A stretch of DNA of 64,000 nt from Chloroherpeton thalassium ATCC 35110 (GCF_000020525.1 NC_011026.1:1656001-1720000), one strand, 5' to 3'. Positions 1 to 8,851 are shown, counted from the first letter of the stretch. Notes: generated from the letters alone by a model not told the origin. A program made the numbers and translations.

Positions 1-1
1 G

Positions 2-1285
2 TTATTAAATGTGTTCGTGAATATTTTCCCAACGCCAATTGAACGCGGCCCCGAACACGCCATCATGCGCGATACGCAGGAAGAGTATCTCGTAGAGCCG
101 AATCCAGAAGGCGAAACCGTGGCATTTATTTTTAAAACAGTTTCCGAACCGCATATCGGGGAAATTTCCCATTTGCGCGTTTATTCCGGGCATATTGAAA
201 GTGGCCATGAATTAGTAGATGCTCAAACCGGGCAGCCGGAAAAGCTCGGTCAAATTTTTACGATGGTTGGCCATGAAAAAAAGTCGATCGATAAATTGCT
301 GGCTGGCGACATCGGCGTTGTGGTTAAACTGAAAGATGCGCATACCAACGACACGCTGGCGGACAAAGGCGTCGGCTATATTATTAAACCGGTTGAATTT
401 CCTCAGGCTGTTGTGCAAATCGCCATCAAGCCGCTTGCGCAAGGCGACGAGGAAAAAATTTCTGCAGGATTGCACCATCTACATGAAGAAGATCCCAGTT
501 TTCAGATTAAGCATGAAAAAGAGTTCAACCAAATTGTGCTTTGCGGACTTGGTGACACCCATGTTGAAACGGTTGTGCGCCGGCTAAAGGAAAAGTTCAA
601 TGTAGAAGTGGAAGTTGTGCCGCTAAAAATTCCGTATCGCGAGACCATTTGCGCAATAGCCAACGCGCAAGGAAAATTCAAGCGTCAATCTGGCGGTCGC
701 GGCCAATACGGCGATGTGTGGATTCGGATTGAACCCAAAGCGCGTGGCGAAGGCTTTGAATTTGCAAGCGAGGTGGTCGGCGGTGTTGTTCCAACTCGAT
801 ATTTGCCAGCGGTTCAAAAAGGTATTGAGGAAACCATTGTGCAGGGCGTTTTGGCTGGCTATCCTGTCATTGATGTGAAAGCGATTGCATACGATGGTTC
901 GCATCACCCAGTTGATAGCTCGGAATATGCCTTTAAAGTGGCGGCCAGCATGGGGTTCAAAGCCGCATTTGAAAAAGCCAAGCCAATTTTGCTCGAACCT
1001 ATTTACAAGCTGACTGTCTACACGCCCGATCAGTTTACGGGTGAAATTATGGGTGAAATTTCAAGCCGGCGCGGCAGAATGCAAGGCATGGACGCTGAAG
1101 GGCGCTTACAAGTGCTGCTGAGCATGATGCCGCAGGCGGAATTGCATACGCTTCATAGCGCGCTCAATCGACTAACGCAAGGACGGGCGCGTTATATTTA
1201 TGAGTTCAGTCATTATGAAGAAGTTCCGTTTGACATTCGAGAAAAGCTGGTTGCAGAAGCAAAATTGCAAAAGGCTGAGGCTTAG
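2..1285 (+). CDS. Elongation factor G-like GTPase, C-terminal part (5' end outside window)
   Basis: The frame is open from the first bases of the window, so the start and the GTPase domain lie upstream. The visible 427 or so residues cover domains II to V of the EF-G family. The domain IV stretch GGRGQYGDVWIRIEP and the domain V segment GEISSRRGRMQGMD are typical. The family drives ribosomal translocation or ribosome recycling in the cytoplasm. The sequence looks more like the second, EF-G-like paralogue of many bacteria than the main fusA product, but the missing G domain prevents a firm choice. A good hairpin terminator follows directly. Family certain, paralogue uncertain. Confidence 0.9.
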   Translation, partial: LLNVFVNIFPTPIERGPEHAIMRDTQEEYLVEPNPEGETVAFIFKTVSEPHIGEISHLRVYSGHIESGHELVDAQTGQPEKLGQIFTMVGHEKKSIDKLLAGDIGVVVKLKDAHTNDTLADKGVGYIIKPVEFPQAVVQIAIKPLAQGDEEKISAGLHHLHEEDPSFQIKHEKEFNQIVLCGLGDTHVETVVRRLKEKFNVEVEVVPLKIPYRETICAIANAQGKFKRQSGGRGQYGDVWIRIEPKARGEGFEFASEVVGGVVPTRYLPAVQKGIEETIVQGVLAGYPVIDVKAIAYDGSHHPVDSSEYAFKVAASMGFKAAFEKAKPILLEPIYKLTVYTPDQFTGEIMGEISSRRGRMQGMDAEGRLQVLLSMMPQAELHTLHSALNRLTQGRARYIYEFSHYEEVPFDIREKLVAEAKLQKAEA

Positions 1286-1294
1286 TAATATGAG

Positions 1295-1335
1295 AAAGGC
1301 GTGCTGTCCAAAATGGCACGCCTTTGTATTCTTTT
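1295..1335 (+). terminator. Intrinsic terminator after the EF-G-like gene
   Basis: AAAGGCGTGC pairs with GCACGCCTTT across an 11-base loop, and a T-rich stretch (ttctttttg) follows on the plus strand. It lies 10 bases after the EF-G-like stop codon. Confidence 0.75.
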
Positions 1336-1372
1336 TGTTTGAAAAGCAGGATTCCGTTTCAAACGGAGAAAA

Positions 1373-2167
1373 TCACAATTTTCCGAAAAGTTGCTTAAGC
1401 CGCAATCGCCAAACCATCAAAATGGCTTCCCAAATAATTCTCCGAGACATTTTTGATTTTCCAACAGTTCTATCCACAAAAACGATAGGAATTTCCTTGA
1501 TCCGAAAGCCTTTTCGCCAAACTTTAAAGTTCACCTCAATCTGAAACGAATAGCCACCAGAGTGAATATCATCTAAGTTAATAGCTTCTAAAACCTTACG
1601 ACGAAAGCACTTAAACCCTGCTGTTGTATCGTACACAGGCAAACCGGTGACCATGCGCGTGTAGATGCTCGCACCTTTGGAAAGCACCAGCCTGCGAAGT
1701 GGCCAGTTCACAACATTGGCGACTTCGCCGCCCATATATCTCGAGCCGATGACCAAATCTGCGTCGTGCATCGCTTTCAGAAAAAACGGAATCATGGTAG
1801 GATCGTGAGATAAATCGGCATCCATTTCCATGATATAATCATATTTGTGCTCAATGGCGTATTGGAATCCACGCACATAAGCCGTGCCGAGTCCTAATTT
1901 TCCTTCGCGTTGGATCAGCTTGAGATGATTGTTTTTAACGGCGATTTTTTTTACAGTTTCACCTGTTCCATCCGGCGAATTATCATCCACAACCAGAATA
2001 TCCAGATCCTCAATGGACAGTCCCATCACAACGTCGATGACCGTATTGATGTTTTCAGATTCATTATAGGTGGGAATGATAACGAGTGTTTTGCCATTTG
2101 GAATCTCTTGTTTGGCGGATTCCAGAGTGCCGATTAAATTCGTGTGTTTAAGAGCAGCTTTACCCAT
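1373..2167 (-). CDS. Family 2 glycosyltransferase, polyprenol-phosphate mannosyltransferase-like
   Basis: About 264 residues. A GT-A fold starts at VIIPTYNESENI, with the DDNSPDGT motif near residue 60 and the metal-binding DXD in MEMDADLSHDP near residue 105. These fit the dolichyl/polyprenyl-phosphate mannose (or glucose) synthase group, which moves a sugar from a nucleotide donor to a lipid phosphate at the inner membrane face. No C-terminal membrane segments are present, so it resembles the soluble catalytic form. The frame is open to 2245, but the ATG at 2167 (MGKAALKH) is preferred because the upstream part overlaps the pscB terminator hairpin. The donor sugar is not predictable. Confidence 0.85.
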   Translation of the reverse strand: MGKAALKHTNLIGTLESAKQEIPNGKTLVIIPTYNESENINTVIDVVMGLSIEDLDILVVDDNSPDGTGETVKKIAVKNNHLKLIQREGKLGLGTAYVRGFQYAIEHKYDYIMEMDADLSHDPTMIPFFLKAMHDADLVIGSRYMGGEVANVVNWPLRRLVLSKGASIYTRMVTGLPVYDTTAGFKCFRRKVLEAINLDDIHSGGYSFQIEVNFKVWRKGFRIKEIPIVFVDRTVGKSKMSRRIIWEAILMVWRLRLKQLFGKL

Positions 2168-2215
2168 GTGTTTTGATTGAAAGTGCGCAGCATTTAATGT
2201 GGGATAAATGTAAAC

Positions 2216-2254
2216 TAAAAAAGCATTGCCCCAAAAGAGAGGCAATGCTTTTTA
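2216..2254 (-). terminator. Intrinsic terminator of the pscA-pscB region
   Basis: AAGCATTGCC pairs with GGCAATGCTT, with runs of A before and T after, so it can work on both strands. On the minus strand it ends transcription about 20 bases after the pscB stop. Confidence 0.8.
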
Positions 2255-2274
2255 TATGTAAACCCTATCAAGCC

Positions 2275-2610
2275 TTATCGTTCAAAAAACGGTTTGTCAT
2301 AAATTTCAAGTCGTTTTTCAGGTGTAAATCTGAAATCGCTAATAATGCCTTCTGGGCGAATCTCAACTAATGCACCTGATGGGCAAGCGTCGGCATCAAA
2401 ACAGAGCTGGCAAGAAATACATGATTTTTGATCAATATAGCACCGAAAACCGCCTTCCTGCACATCACCATAAAACTTAAAGCCGATTGAATTCACCTTA
2501 GGCGGGCACTGGTCTAAACATAACCCACAGCCGACACACAGATTTTCAATTATATCATATTTATTTTTTACCCGTTTTTTGACCTTTGGTGCAGTTTCTG
2601 TTGCTGCCAT
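2275..2610 (-). CDS. pscB: Photosystem P840 reaction centre iron-sulfur protein PscB (FA/FB)
   Basis: A 111-residue protein with two 4Fe-4S motifs, CVGCGLCLDQCPP and CISCQLCFDADACPSG. The second is the spaced variant typical of green sulfur PscB. It carries the terminal FA and FB clusters that pass electrons from the P840 core to ferredoxin. The ATG at 2610 is chosen because AGGAGG (2616-2621) sits five bases upstream. From that start only about 25 basic residues precede the first cluster motif, whereas Chlorobium PscB has a long Ala/Pro/Lys-rich N-terminal extension. The gene lies 350 bases downstream of pscA with a terminator hairpin between them. Confidence 0.95.
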   Translation of the reverse strand: MAATETAPKVKKRVKNKYDIIENLCVGCGLCLDQCPPKVNSIGFKFYGDVQEGGFRCYIDQKSCISCQLCFDADACPSGALVEIRPEGIISDFRFTPEKRLEIYDKPFFER

Positions 2611-2895
2611 AAAGTCCTCCTGTTTGTTTAGAGTTAATATTTCTTTGTAGAATATAAACACTCTTTTGTTTGTTCCATAAACAATTTTTCCCAAGCCTGG
2701 AAAGGCTAACTAAAAGCGATACAAGCAATTGGGAGAACAAATTATGGAAAGTGATTTTAGCCCAAGCATATCTTTGGGTACTATAACATTTCACTTTAAA
2801 CGAACAGGCTAACAGGACGTATTTTAATTACGCTGCACCAGTCAAGGCCAACTTGCAATATTTGAAAGAACAAATTTTACAGCAACAGGCTAAGT

Positions 2896-2940
2896 AAAAA
2901 GGGGGTGATGCTTTTTCAGCTCGCCCCCTTTTGTTTTTTT
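2896..2940. terminator. Strong hairpin between pscA and pscB
   Basis: AAAAAGGGGG pairs with CCCCCTTTT and T tracts occur on both strands, so it can act in either direction. On the minus strand it lies 22 bases after the pscA stop and before pscB, so it probably lowers read-through into pscB. Confidence 0.75.
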
Positions 2941-2961
2941 AACTTTGAAAAGTCAATTACG

Positions 2962-5217
2962 TTAAGCTACAAATTTTAGCAAGTAATCAACAACGGTAGC
3001 GAGAAAATCGCCAGCTGATTGCGCTGCTTGACCGACAGGTGCTGGGCGAGGCTCGCTTGTCATGTAGAATCCATTAACGATGTAGAGCCATACCAACATA
3101 AATGTTCCGCTGAAATACATCACCGTTCCAGCAAACTTTGAATCAGAAAGGTTCAAGACAGGGAATCTGAACTTAACATCACGATTCAAGAAGGTTTTGC
3201 CAAGCCAGCGAAGCGTGCGGGTTTGGATGTCAGCGCCTTCAAGACGAGAGCCACGATCTTCAAACCAAACAGCAAAGCTGACAAACCATACCAAGTGGCC
3301 GATGAGAAGTACAACTGTCAAGTGAGAGCTGGCCCAAATGGACTGCGTTTCAACCCACATATAGTAGAAAATACCACCGGTATAGTGATGCGAAAGCCCA
3401 GCAATGGCATCCCATGAGTTACAGTCGGCAACCGCCATCGCATAATTCATTGAAGCGACCCAGCCGCCATCAATGTACCATTCAGTTACGGATAACCCTT
3501 TAACGCCCCAAAGCATTGCAAACCAAAGCTGGTCTTGAATTGAGACACCGCAAGTACCACCATAAACAGGGCCAAGGCATGGGAAAGAGAAAGAGTTCTT
3601 TTTCAAGCCAAGATCTTCCCAAAGCGGAGAAGTGTGTGAAAAGAATGCAATACGAACAAGCGCGATCAAGCTGAAAAGAGAACCAGCAACAAGTTCGTGA
3701 ATTGCGCACCAGTCGTTAATGCTCGGGTCGGTGAAGAGCATGCTAAACGGCGGAATCGGCTTCAACCAGTAGAAGGACATGGTAATATTGGTGCCAAATA
3801 AGTTTAGCTCGCAAATCGTATTCCAGCAAACAACTGCATAAACGGAAATCATGGTTGCGAAGCAAAGAACCATCACGGTACCAAGAATTTTTACCTGACG
3901 CTCTTTATCACGGCCATAAGCAACCCAGAAGGATTTGATTTGGCTGTAAAGACCGGACATTTGAATCTTCAACAGGTATTGGCCACCGTGGAACACACCG
4001 GCCATCACATAAAGCGCACCGCAAATGATGTGATTAAAAGCAATCAAGTTGATAACAACTTGAGCCATGCCGTATGAAGAACCGTTTTTAGGAAGAATGG
4101 CATAAGGAGCAAATGCTTCAAATTCCTTCGCCCCTGAAATAATTTTTCCTCCTTCTTGAACAAAGTCAAAGCTGACTCGGTTAAATGGCTCACCATAGAG
4201 ATAATAAACCAAATTGTTCAAGTCTTGATAGAAAAACTGTTCCTGTTGGAATGCAATGTAAGCGAAGATACCTAAAGCGATATTTACATATCCCATTGCT
4301 GTAAGGTGCACTGAGAAAATCGCTTTAAGGTCATCATTCAAATGATAAGCGGCTCCAGGAGGGTTGTTCCACCAGTAATAACCAACAGAGAAGAAGACGA
4401 TGAACCAAATAAACGACATGAACGCTTCTGCGTTAATTGTCTGGAAATCAGGAATTGGAGCAATACCAAGTGCAAGCCACATGACCAATCCCCATGCAAG
4501 GAATAAGAAGGCTTGGTAAATCGTGTGAGCTCCAAGCGCTTCTGAATAGTTCTTTGCGCTGCGATCGGTGAAATACTTAAACATGCGGAAGTCACGGAAG
4601 TTACCGGTTCTTCCAGTGAATGGGTTCGTAAGGTTTTTCGTCCAGTGACGCCAGCCACCGAAAATAAGAAACGAACCACTTAGAAAGTGAATCGCTGCCC
4701 ACCATAAAAGGCTGCCGCCAGCGTGCATCAGGTCTTCGGTTTTGGTACTATAAGTATCAATTCCGAGTGAAACCAAACGCGGCTTAATGGTAAGATAGAA
4801 CCAGTTGTCATGGAAACCGATTTGTCCCCATGGAAACACTTGAATGCCAGAGATGTAATAAATCCCCATCACGATTCCGAGTGTTCCTAAAAGAGCTAAG
4901 TGAGCACCAACAACCTGCTCATCATCAAGCTTGTCCGCGTCAAAAACTTGGAACCATTTTGTTGTTCTGGTTTCAGTTCTTTGAAGCAGAAAACGCTTCA
5001 TATCAGCTACATTTGCCTCTTGAGTTGGAGGGACATCAGCTGCAGGCTTCTTTGCTGTTGCCGCCGCCGGCTTTGCTGCCGGTTTTGCTGCTGTAGCTGA
5101 AACAGCCCCCGTTTTCTTTGCAGCTGCTTGTAACTTAGCTGCTTGAAGTGGCGGCTTTTTCGCAGCACCACCTCCACCACCCGGCGTATTTCCGGTGGGT
5201 TTATCTTGGTCAGCCAT
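2962..5217 (-). CDS. pscA: Photosystem P840 reaction centre large subunit PscA
   Basis: A 751-residue type I reaction-centre core, functioning as a homodimer that binds the P840 special pair, A0 and the FX cluster. Strong markers are FPCLGPVYGGTCGVS, which holds the two FX cysteines (each subunit gives two), the hydrophobic helices from about residue 105 onward, and RGSRLEGADIQTRTLRWLGK near residue 660. Residues 1-72 form a hydrophilic Ala/Lys/Pro-rich extension (MADQDKPTGNTPGGGGGAAK...), longer than in Chlorobium as far as I recall. The start is supported by AAGGAGA eight bases upstream. The gene is single-copy here, as expected for a homodimer. A B12-binding regulator lies 234 bases upstream on the same strand. 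Confidence 0.98.
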   Translation of the reverse strand: MADQDKPTGNTPGGGGGAAKKPPLQAAKLQAAAKKTGAVSATAAKPAAKPAAATAKKPAADVPPTQEANVADMKRFLLQRTETRTTKWFQVFDADKLDDEQVVGAHLALLGTLGIVMGIYYISGIQVFPWGQIGFHDNWFYLTIKPRLVSLGIDTYSTKTEDLMHAGGSLLWWAAIHFLSGSFLIFGGWRHWTKNLTNPFTGRTGNFRDFRMFKYFTDRSAKNYSEALGAHTIYQAFLFLAWGLVMWLALGIAPIPDFQTINAEAFMSFIWFIVFFSVGYYWWNNPPGAAYHLNDDLKAIFSVHLTAMGYVNIALGIFAYIAFQQEQFFYQDLNNLVYYLYGEPFNRVSFDFVQEGGKIISGAKEFEAFAPYAILPKNGSSYGMAQVVINLIAFNHIICGALYVMAGVFHGGQYLLKIQMSGLYSQIKSFWVAYGRDKERQVKILGTVMVLCFATMISVYAVVCWNTICELNLFGTNITMSFYWLKPIPPFSMLFTDPSINDWCAIHELVAGSLFSLIALVRIAFFSHTSPLWEDLGLKKNSFSFPCLGPVYGGTCGVSIQDQLWFAMLWGVKGLSVTEWYIDGGWVASMNYAMAVADCNSWDAIAGLSHHYTGGIFYYMWVETQSIWASSHLTVVLLIGHLVWFVSFAVWFEDRGSRLEGADIQTRTLRWLGKTFLNRDVKFRFPVLNLSDSKFAGTVMYFSGTFMLVWLYIVNGFYMTSEPRPAPVGQAAQSAGDFLATVVDYLLKFVA

Positions 5218-5451
5218 AGGATTCTCCTTTTATCTCCTTATTGACAGGTTAACGAACTGCAAAAATTAATGACTTGACTTTTAGATCATCAATGTGATTA
5301 CTAAATATAAAGATGTTTCCAAAAAACATTCTGAGCAAACGTACAAAATGATTTTAATTTTCCAGCAAATGGAAAATTATTTTCTGAGAATAAAATTTAC
5401 GCTGTTGTCACGGCGCTAAGTCAATGATGCTTATGAATTTACTTTTTCTGG

Positions 5452-6495
5452 CTAAATCGCCAAAACCTCATTTACTTCAAAATTTTCTCTAATGTATTGC
5501 TCAAGTTCTTGAAAATTGTTGGCTTTAAAGTCGGCCAGAATGGGTTGGGTTTTCTTTTCGCCAATAAACTGTCCACCAACCACAAAACTTATATTTTTTC
5601 GCTTCAACGCTTTTCTGAACTGCTCATATTTGCGATACACGCCCACTTCTAAACGCGCAACCGTCACCGACATACAAAGCATATCGGGATTGATAAGATT
5701 TACAACCGATAGAAGATCTTTAAACGGTACCGAAGAGCCTACAAATATAACCTCAAATCCTAAACTTTGGCACACAAGCGACACGCCATGAGATGCGATT
5801 TCGTGGTACTCCGATTCAGGACAAGTGCAAACAACCGCTTTTCTCACACCAAATCGCTTAGCGTGATCTCCTGCTTGCTGTCCATTTTCGGCAACGGCAG
5901 GCGCTCTTGTCTTTAGCCCGGTGCCAGCGTGAGGCACTAGCGATTTTCCCATCCCTGCGTGGCGCGCCCGTTTATCTTGTTTTGCCTCGTATCTCGCTTT
6001 CAAACGGATAATGGCCTCTATCAAAAGGTTGGAAATAATGTGCTCTTCTGCGACGCAGATTTTTTTTGACTCCCACAGTTTTCCAACATTTTCCATGGCC
6101 GGTGAGATTAATTTGTCAAAGATCGCAGCAAATGAAAGATCTTGCTCAAATGCTTTAATTAAAAGAACATCTATTTCTTCTTTGTTATAACTTAGGAGAC
6201 TATTCAACAACCGAATCGAAAGCGCATCGGTATCTCCCTTTACCAAGAGTATTTCCGTTCCCAAATCAAGGTTATCAGATGATTGCTTCTCAATTTTGAG
6301 TCGTTCTATCTGTTCTTCTGGAATGGTGATTTTATTTTTGCTAATAAAATCGAGAACGTCTTCCAGTTTAAATTTTCGGTGGCGACCGATGGTTTTATGG
6401 TGCTTAATCAAGCCCATATTCGACCATCGCTTGACGGTCGTTTCGCCAACACCGCAAAGCTCTGATAACTCACGAGTTGAAAAATAATGCTGCAT
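5452..6495 (-). CDS. MerR-family regulator with cobalamin-binding domain (CarH/LitR-type light sensor)
   Basis: A 347-residue protein. Residues 1-70 are a MerR winged helix (FSTRELSELCGVGETTVKRW). Residues 85-165 are the four-helix B12-cap domain with W-x9-EH (W in KLWESK, EH in AEEH), the arrangement that caps adenosylcobalamin in CarH. Residues 210 onward are the B12-binding Rossmann domain with the ExH ligand in ESEYHEI. In CarH, dark AdoCbl-bound tetramers repress DNA and light breaks them apart. That this protein senses light is inference from conserved residues. About 33 residues (172-205) between cap and Rossmann domain are encoded by a GC-rich palindromic element. Its neighbour pscA makes the photosynthesis genes an obvious candidate target. 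Confidence 0.88.
   Translation of the reverse strand: MQHYFSTRELSELCGVGETTVKRWSNMGLIKHHKTIGRHRKFKLEDVLDFISKNKITIPEEQIERLKIEKQSSDNLDLGTEILLVKGDTDALSIRLLNSLLSYNKEEIDVLLIKAFEQDLSFAAIFDKLISPAMENVGKLWESKKICVAEEHIISNLLIEAIIRLKARYEAKQDKRARHAGMGKSLVPHAGTGLKTRAPAVAENGQQAGDHAKRFGVRKAVVCTCPESEYHEIASHGVSLVCQSLGFEVIFVGSSVPFKDLLSVVNLINPDMLCMSVTVARLEVGVYRKYEQFRKALKRKNISFVVGGQFIGEKKTQPILADFKANNFQELEQYIRENFEVNEVLAI
5885..5975. repeat. GC-rich palindromic (REP-like) insert within the regulator gene
   Basis: The segment contains GTGCC and GGCAC arms (5921-5937) and the 8-bp palindrome GGCGCGCC (5961-5968). It is in frame, encodes low-complexity residues (AGMGKSLVPHAGTGLKTRAP), and has a base composition unlike the flanking AT-rich coding sequence. 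Only one copy was seen in this window, so calling it a dispersed repeat is inference. Confidence 0.5.
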
Positions 6496-6750
6496 TGCTC
6501 ATCACTAAAACACAATAAACAAACCCGTGTTAGCGCTTAACTAACATCACTTAAGTTACAAAATCACATTTTGGGGAGCAAAACGACTATTTCTCAAAAC
6601 AGGCGAATTTTAACAGAATTTGAAATATGCTAAGCCATAAAATTAAAGGCTATGGATTCATTTAACGGCCAAAACGGCCATTCATAAGCAAAGCCTGTCG
6701 TTTTCTGCAAAATCAAAGCATTTTTGAGTCAAGAAATTATCGTCAAGCTA
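6496..6750. other. Intergenic region upstream of the CarH-like gene
   Basis: About 255 AT-rich bases with no credible coding sequence. It holds the GTTAG/CTAAC repeat and a small palindrome (aaaacggcc / ggccaaaac, near 6665-6680). It presumably carries the regulator promoter; no clear -10/-35 was identified. Confidence 0.4.
6529..6545. promoter_or_regulatory. Inverted repeat upstream of the CarH-like gene, possible operator
   Basis: GTTAG and CTAAC arms are separated by 7 bases, about 35 bases before the regulator start codon. The position would suit autoregulation, but no match to a known CarH box was recognised. Confidence 0.3.
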
Positions 6751-6787
6751 TAAAAAAAGCTATCCGCTTTTTACACGGATAGCTTTT
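6751..6787 (-). terminator. Intrinsic terminator after the Hc1-like gene
   Basis: AAAAGCTATCCG pairs with CGGATAGCTTTT, and a run of A on the plus strand gives the U tract of the minus-strand transcript. It ends the leftward group of Hc1-like, transaldolase and upstream genes. Confidence 0.85.
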
Positions 6788-6830
6788 GAAACTCAAATCC
6801 TATCACAACCCCAAATCACTGATTCTGGCG

Positions 6831-7016
6831 TTATTCGTCTCCTTGTTGTTGCTTCATTTGCTGAACTTCCACACGAATATCTTGGGCTTTTTGCTTTAAA
6901 TCCGACATGGATTTGCGTACGCGAGTTCCAGCCGATTTATTGCCTTTTTCATAGAATTTGCGAAAATCCTCTTCCATTGCCTCAATCATGGACTTGAGTT
7001 CTGCGAACCTGTTCAT
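6831..7016 (-). CDS. Histone H1-like Hc1 family protein
   Basis: Sixty-one residues, highly charged and helical, with the core RVRKSMSDLKQKAQDIRVEV that matches the Hc1 family common in Bacteroidetes and Chlorobi. Such proteins are thought to bind DNA through the basic helix. This version lacks the long Lys/Ala tail of chlamydial Hc1, and the acidic end (QQQGDE) is also unlike it, so a direct chromatin role is uncertain. It follows transaldolase by 24 bases on the same strand and probably shares its transcript. Confidence 0.8.
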   Translation of the reverse strand: MNRFAELKSMIEAMEEDFRKFYEKGNKSAGTRVRKSMSDLKQKAQDIRVEVQQMKQQQGDE

Positions 7017-7040
7017 CTTCAGGAAAATTTAAAATTAATG

Positions 7041-7718
7041 TTAAACTTTTTCTGCCTTTTGGATCACCTGCGCATCTTGCATGAAACGCTGCAAGCCAAG
7101 GTCGGTTAAAGGATGCTTAACCAATTGGCTAATGACATTGAATGGAATCGTTGCAACGTCGGCGCCAAGCATGGCAGATTCAACAACATGTCCTGGATGG
7201 CGAACGCTGGCAACAATAACCTGCGTCTCGATGGCATAATTTCGGAACATGTGAACGATCTGTTCAATGAGCATCATCCCGTCGGTGCTGATATCGTCCA
7301 AACGACCGACAAACGGGCTGACATAGGTTGCGCCGGCTTTGGCTGCAAGCAAGGCTTGGCTCGGTGAAAATGCCAAAGTCGCATTGGTTTTAATGCCTTG
7401 GTTGGAAAAATGCTTGATTGCACGAATGCCATCAACCGTAATGGGCACTTTGATGACCACATTTTCGTGAATTTTGGCAAGCTCTTCCCCTTCAACAATC
7501 ATTTCATCTGTTTTGAGACTAATGACTTCTGCGCTAACAGGCCCATCTACAATTTCGCAGATTTTTCGGATGTGCTCTTTGAAATCGTCGTAAGAAATCG
7601 ATCCTGCGTTTGCGATTTTGGCGACAAGTGAAGGGTTGGTGGTCACACCGTCCAAAACCCCAAGTTTTTGCGCTTCTTGAATTTCTTCAAGATTGGCCGT
7701 ATCAATGAAAAATTTCAT
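7041..7718 (-). CDS. tal: Transaldolase (short TalC/fructose-6-phosphate aldolase-like type)
   Basis: A 225-residue protein of the small transaldolase class. It opens with [13 protein letters not shown] and [11 protein letters not shown], and the Schiff-base lysine lies in VVIKVPIT near residue 86. It exchanges dihydroxyacetone units between sugar phosphates in the pentose phosphate and carbon-fixation network. The length matches the family. Its close relatives include fructose-6-phosphate aldolase; in bacteria that otherwise lack a long transaldolase this type usually serves as the transaldolase. The gene lies 34 bases downstream of the deoxyhypusine synthase-like gene. Confidence 0.93.
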
Positions 7719-7752
7719 CTATCCATCTCGTTTTTAGGTTTTTGGAAAACGA

Positions 7753-8844
7753 CTACTTGACATCAAGTTCTTGGCTTTGCGAAAGCATCGCATTAAAATC
7801 GCGAGCTACTCTGCCTTCCCAACCTTTTTTATGGTAGCCATAACCAGCAATGAGCGGGAACGCGATCGTGGCTTCGCTGAAAATCATCTGTTCGAGAGCT
7901 GTATCAACTTTGCCCCAGGAGCTGGCTTCTTTTAAAGTCGAACCGGAAAGTCCGCCATCGCGCTCGTCGGCAACCGTAATTTGGATGGCGTATTTGTGCA
8001 TGGTCGCATCTTCGTATCCTAAAACCTCAGCCGCAACAACAATGTCCTGTGTGAAGTTTTTCGGAACGCCGCCGCCGACCATCAAAATACCGGTCGTGTC
8101 GTTCTCGATTTTAATTCGAGTTAATTCTCTGAAATCTTTGGCGGAGTCAATTGCTACATGAGCGTCCGGCTTGTGCCATTGATGATGTACCAATCCAAAG
8201 CCTGCGGAGCAGTCGGAAAATGCAGGAACAAAAATGGGCACGCCTTTTTTGTAGCAGGTATAAACAATGGAATTTTTATCCTTGCCATGTTCTTCCAAAT
8301 AGCGCCCCATTTCAACGATGAACTCACGCGAAGAGTAGGCCCGAGGTTCAAGCGTGTTGGCGATTTCTGCCACGGTGTCGTCACAAATTCTCAAGTCGTC
8401 TTCGTCGATGTACGTGTCATAAATTCGGTCGATGTGCAAATCTCTGAGTATCGCATCATCAATAAAAGGTGTGCCGATATAGTGCTTGAAGCCAAGCGCT
8501 TCAAAGAAATCCTGGTCGACGATGTTCGCTCCGGTTGAAACAATGGCATCGACCATGTTATGCTCAATTAAATCTATAATTACCTGCTTTAAGCCTGCGC
8601 TGATCAGGGAGCCAGCAAGCGTTAAAATCACCGCGCAGTCTTTGTCATTTAACATCATGTCGTAAATCTTGGCTGCGCGTGCAAGATTTCTGGCCTGAAA
8701 TGCCGTTTTTCCCATATCGTCAACAAGCGAGACGACATTGTGCGCTTTGATGTCGATGTGTTGAACAACATCCTGAAGAAAATCCTTTTTTGTGAATGAT
8801 GACACGGTTGTATTGAGGATAAGTTGACAAGTTGATTGTGACAT
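7753..8844 (-). CDS. Deoxyhypusine synthase-like protein
   Basis: About 363 residues with the NAD-binding deoxyhypusine synthase fold. The motif TLAGSLISAGL near residue 75 and the C-terminal SSWGKVD, which contains the catalytic lysine of the family (Lys329 in the human enzyme), are present. Bacteria lack eIF5A, so the homologue probably moves an aminobutyl group from one polyamine to another, as in homospermidine synthesis; the substrate is not visible. The ATG at 8844 is taken as start because any upstream start lies inside the SRP RNA. No Shine-Dalgarno sequence precedes it, so a later GTG at 8805 cannot be excluded. Confidence 0.85.
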   Translation of the reverse strand: MSQSTCQLILNTTVSSFTKKDFLQDVVQHIDIKAHNVVSLVDDMGKTAFQARNLARAAKIYDMMLNDKDCAVILTLAGSLISAGLKQVIIDLIEHNMVDAIVSTGANIVDQDFFEALGFKHYIGTPFIDDAILRDLHIDRIYDTYIDEDDLRICDDTVAEIANTLEPRAYSSREFIVEMGRYLEEHGKDKNSIVYTCYKKGVPIFVPAFSDCSAGFGLVHHQWHKPDAHVAIDSAKDFRELTRIKIENDTTGILMVGGGVPKNFTQDIVVAAEVLGYEDATMHKYAIQITVADERDGGLSGSTLKEASSWGKVDTALEQMIFSEATIAFPLIAGYGYHKKGWEGRVARDFNAMLSQSQELDVK

Positions 8845-8851
8845 AAAAAAA

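Noticed and set aside
2743-2811. 22-codon plus-strand frame in the pscA-pscB gap with GGGAG upstream
   Set aside because: Too short to distinguish from chance; no similarity recognised.
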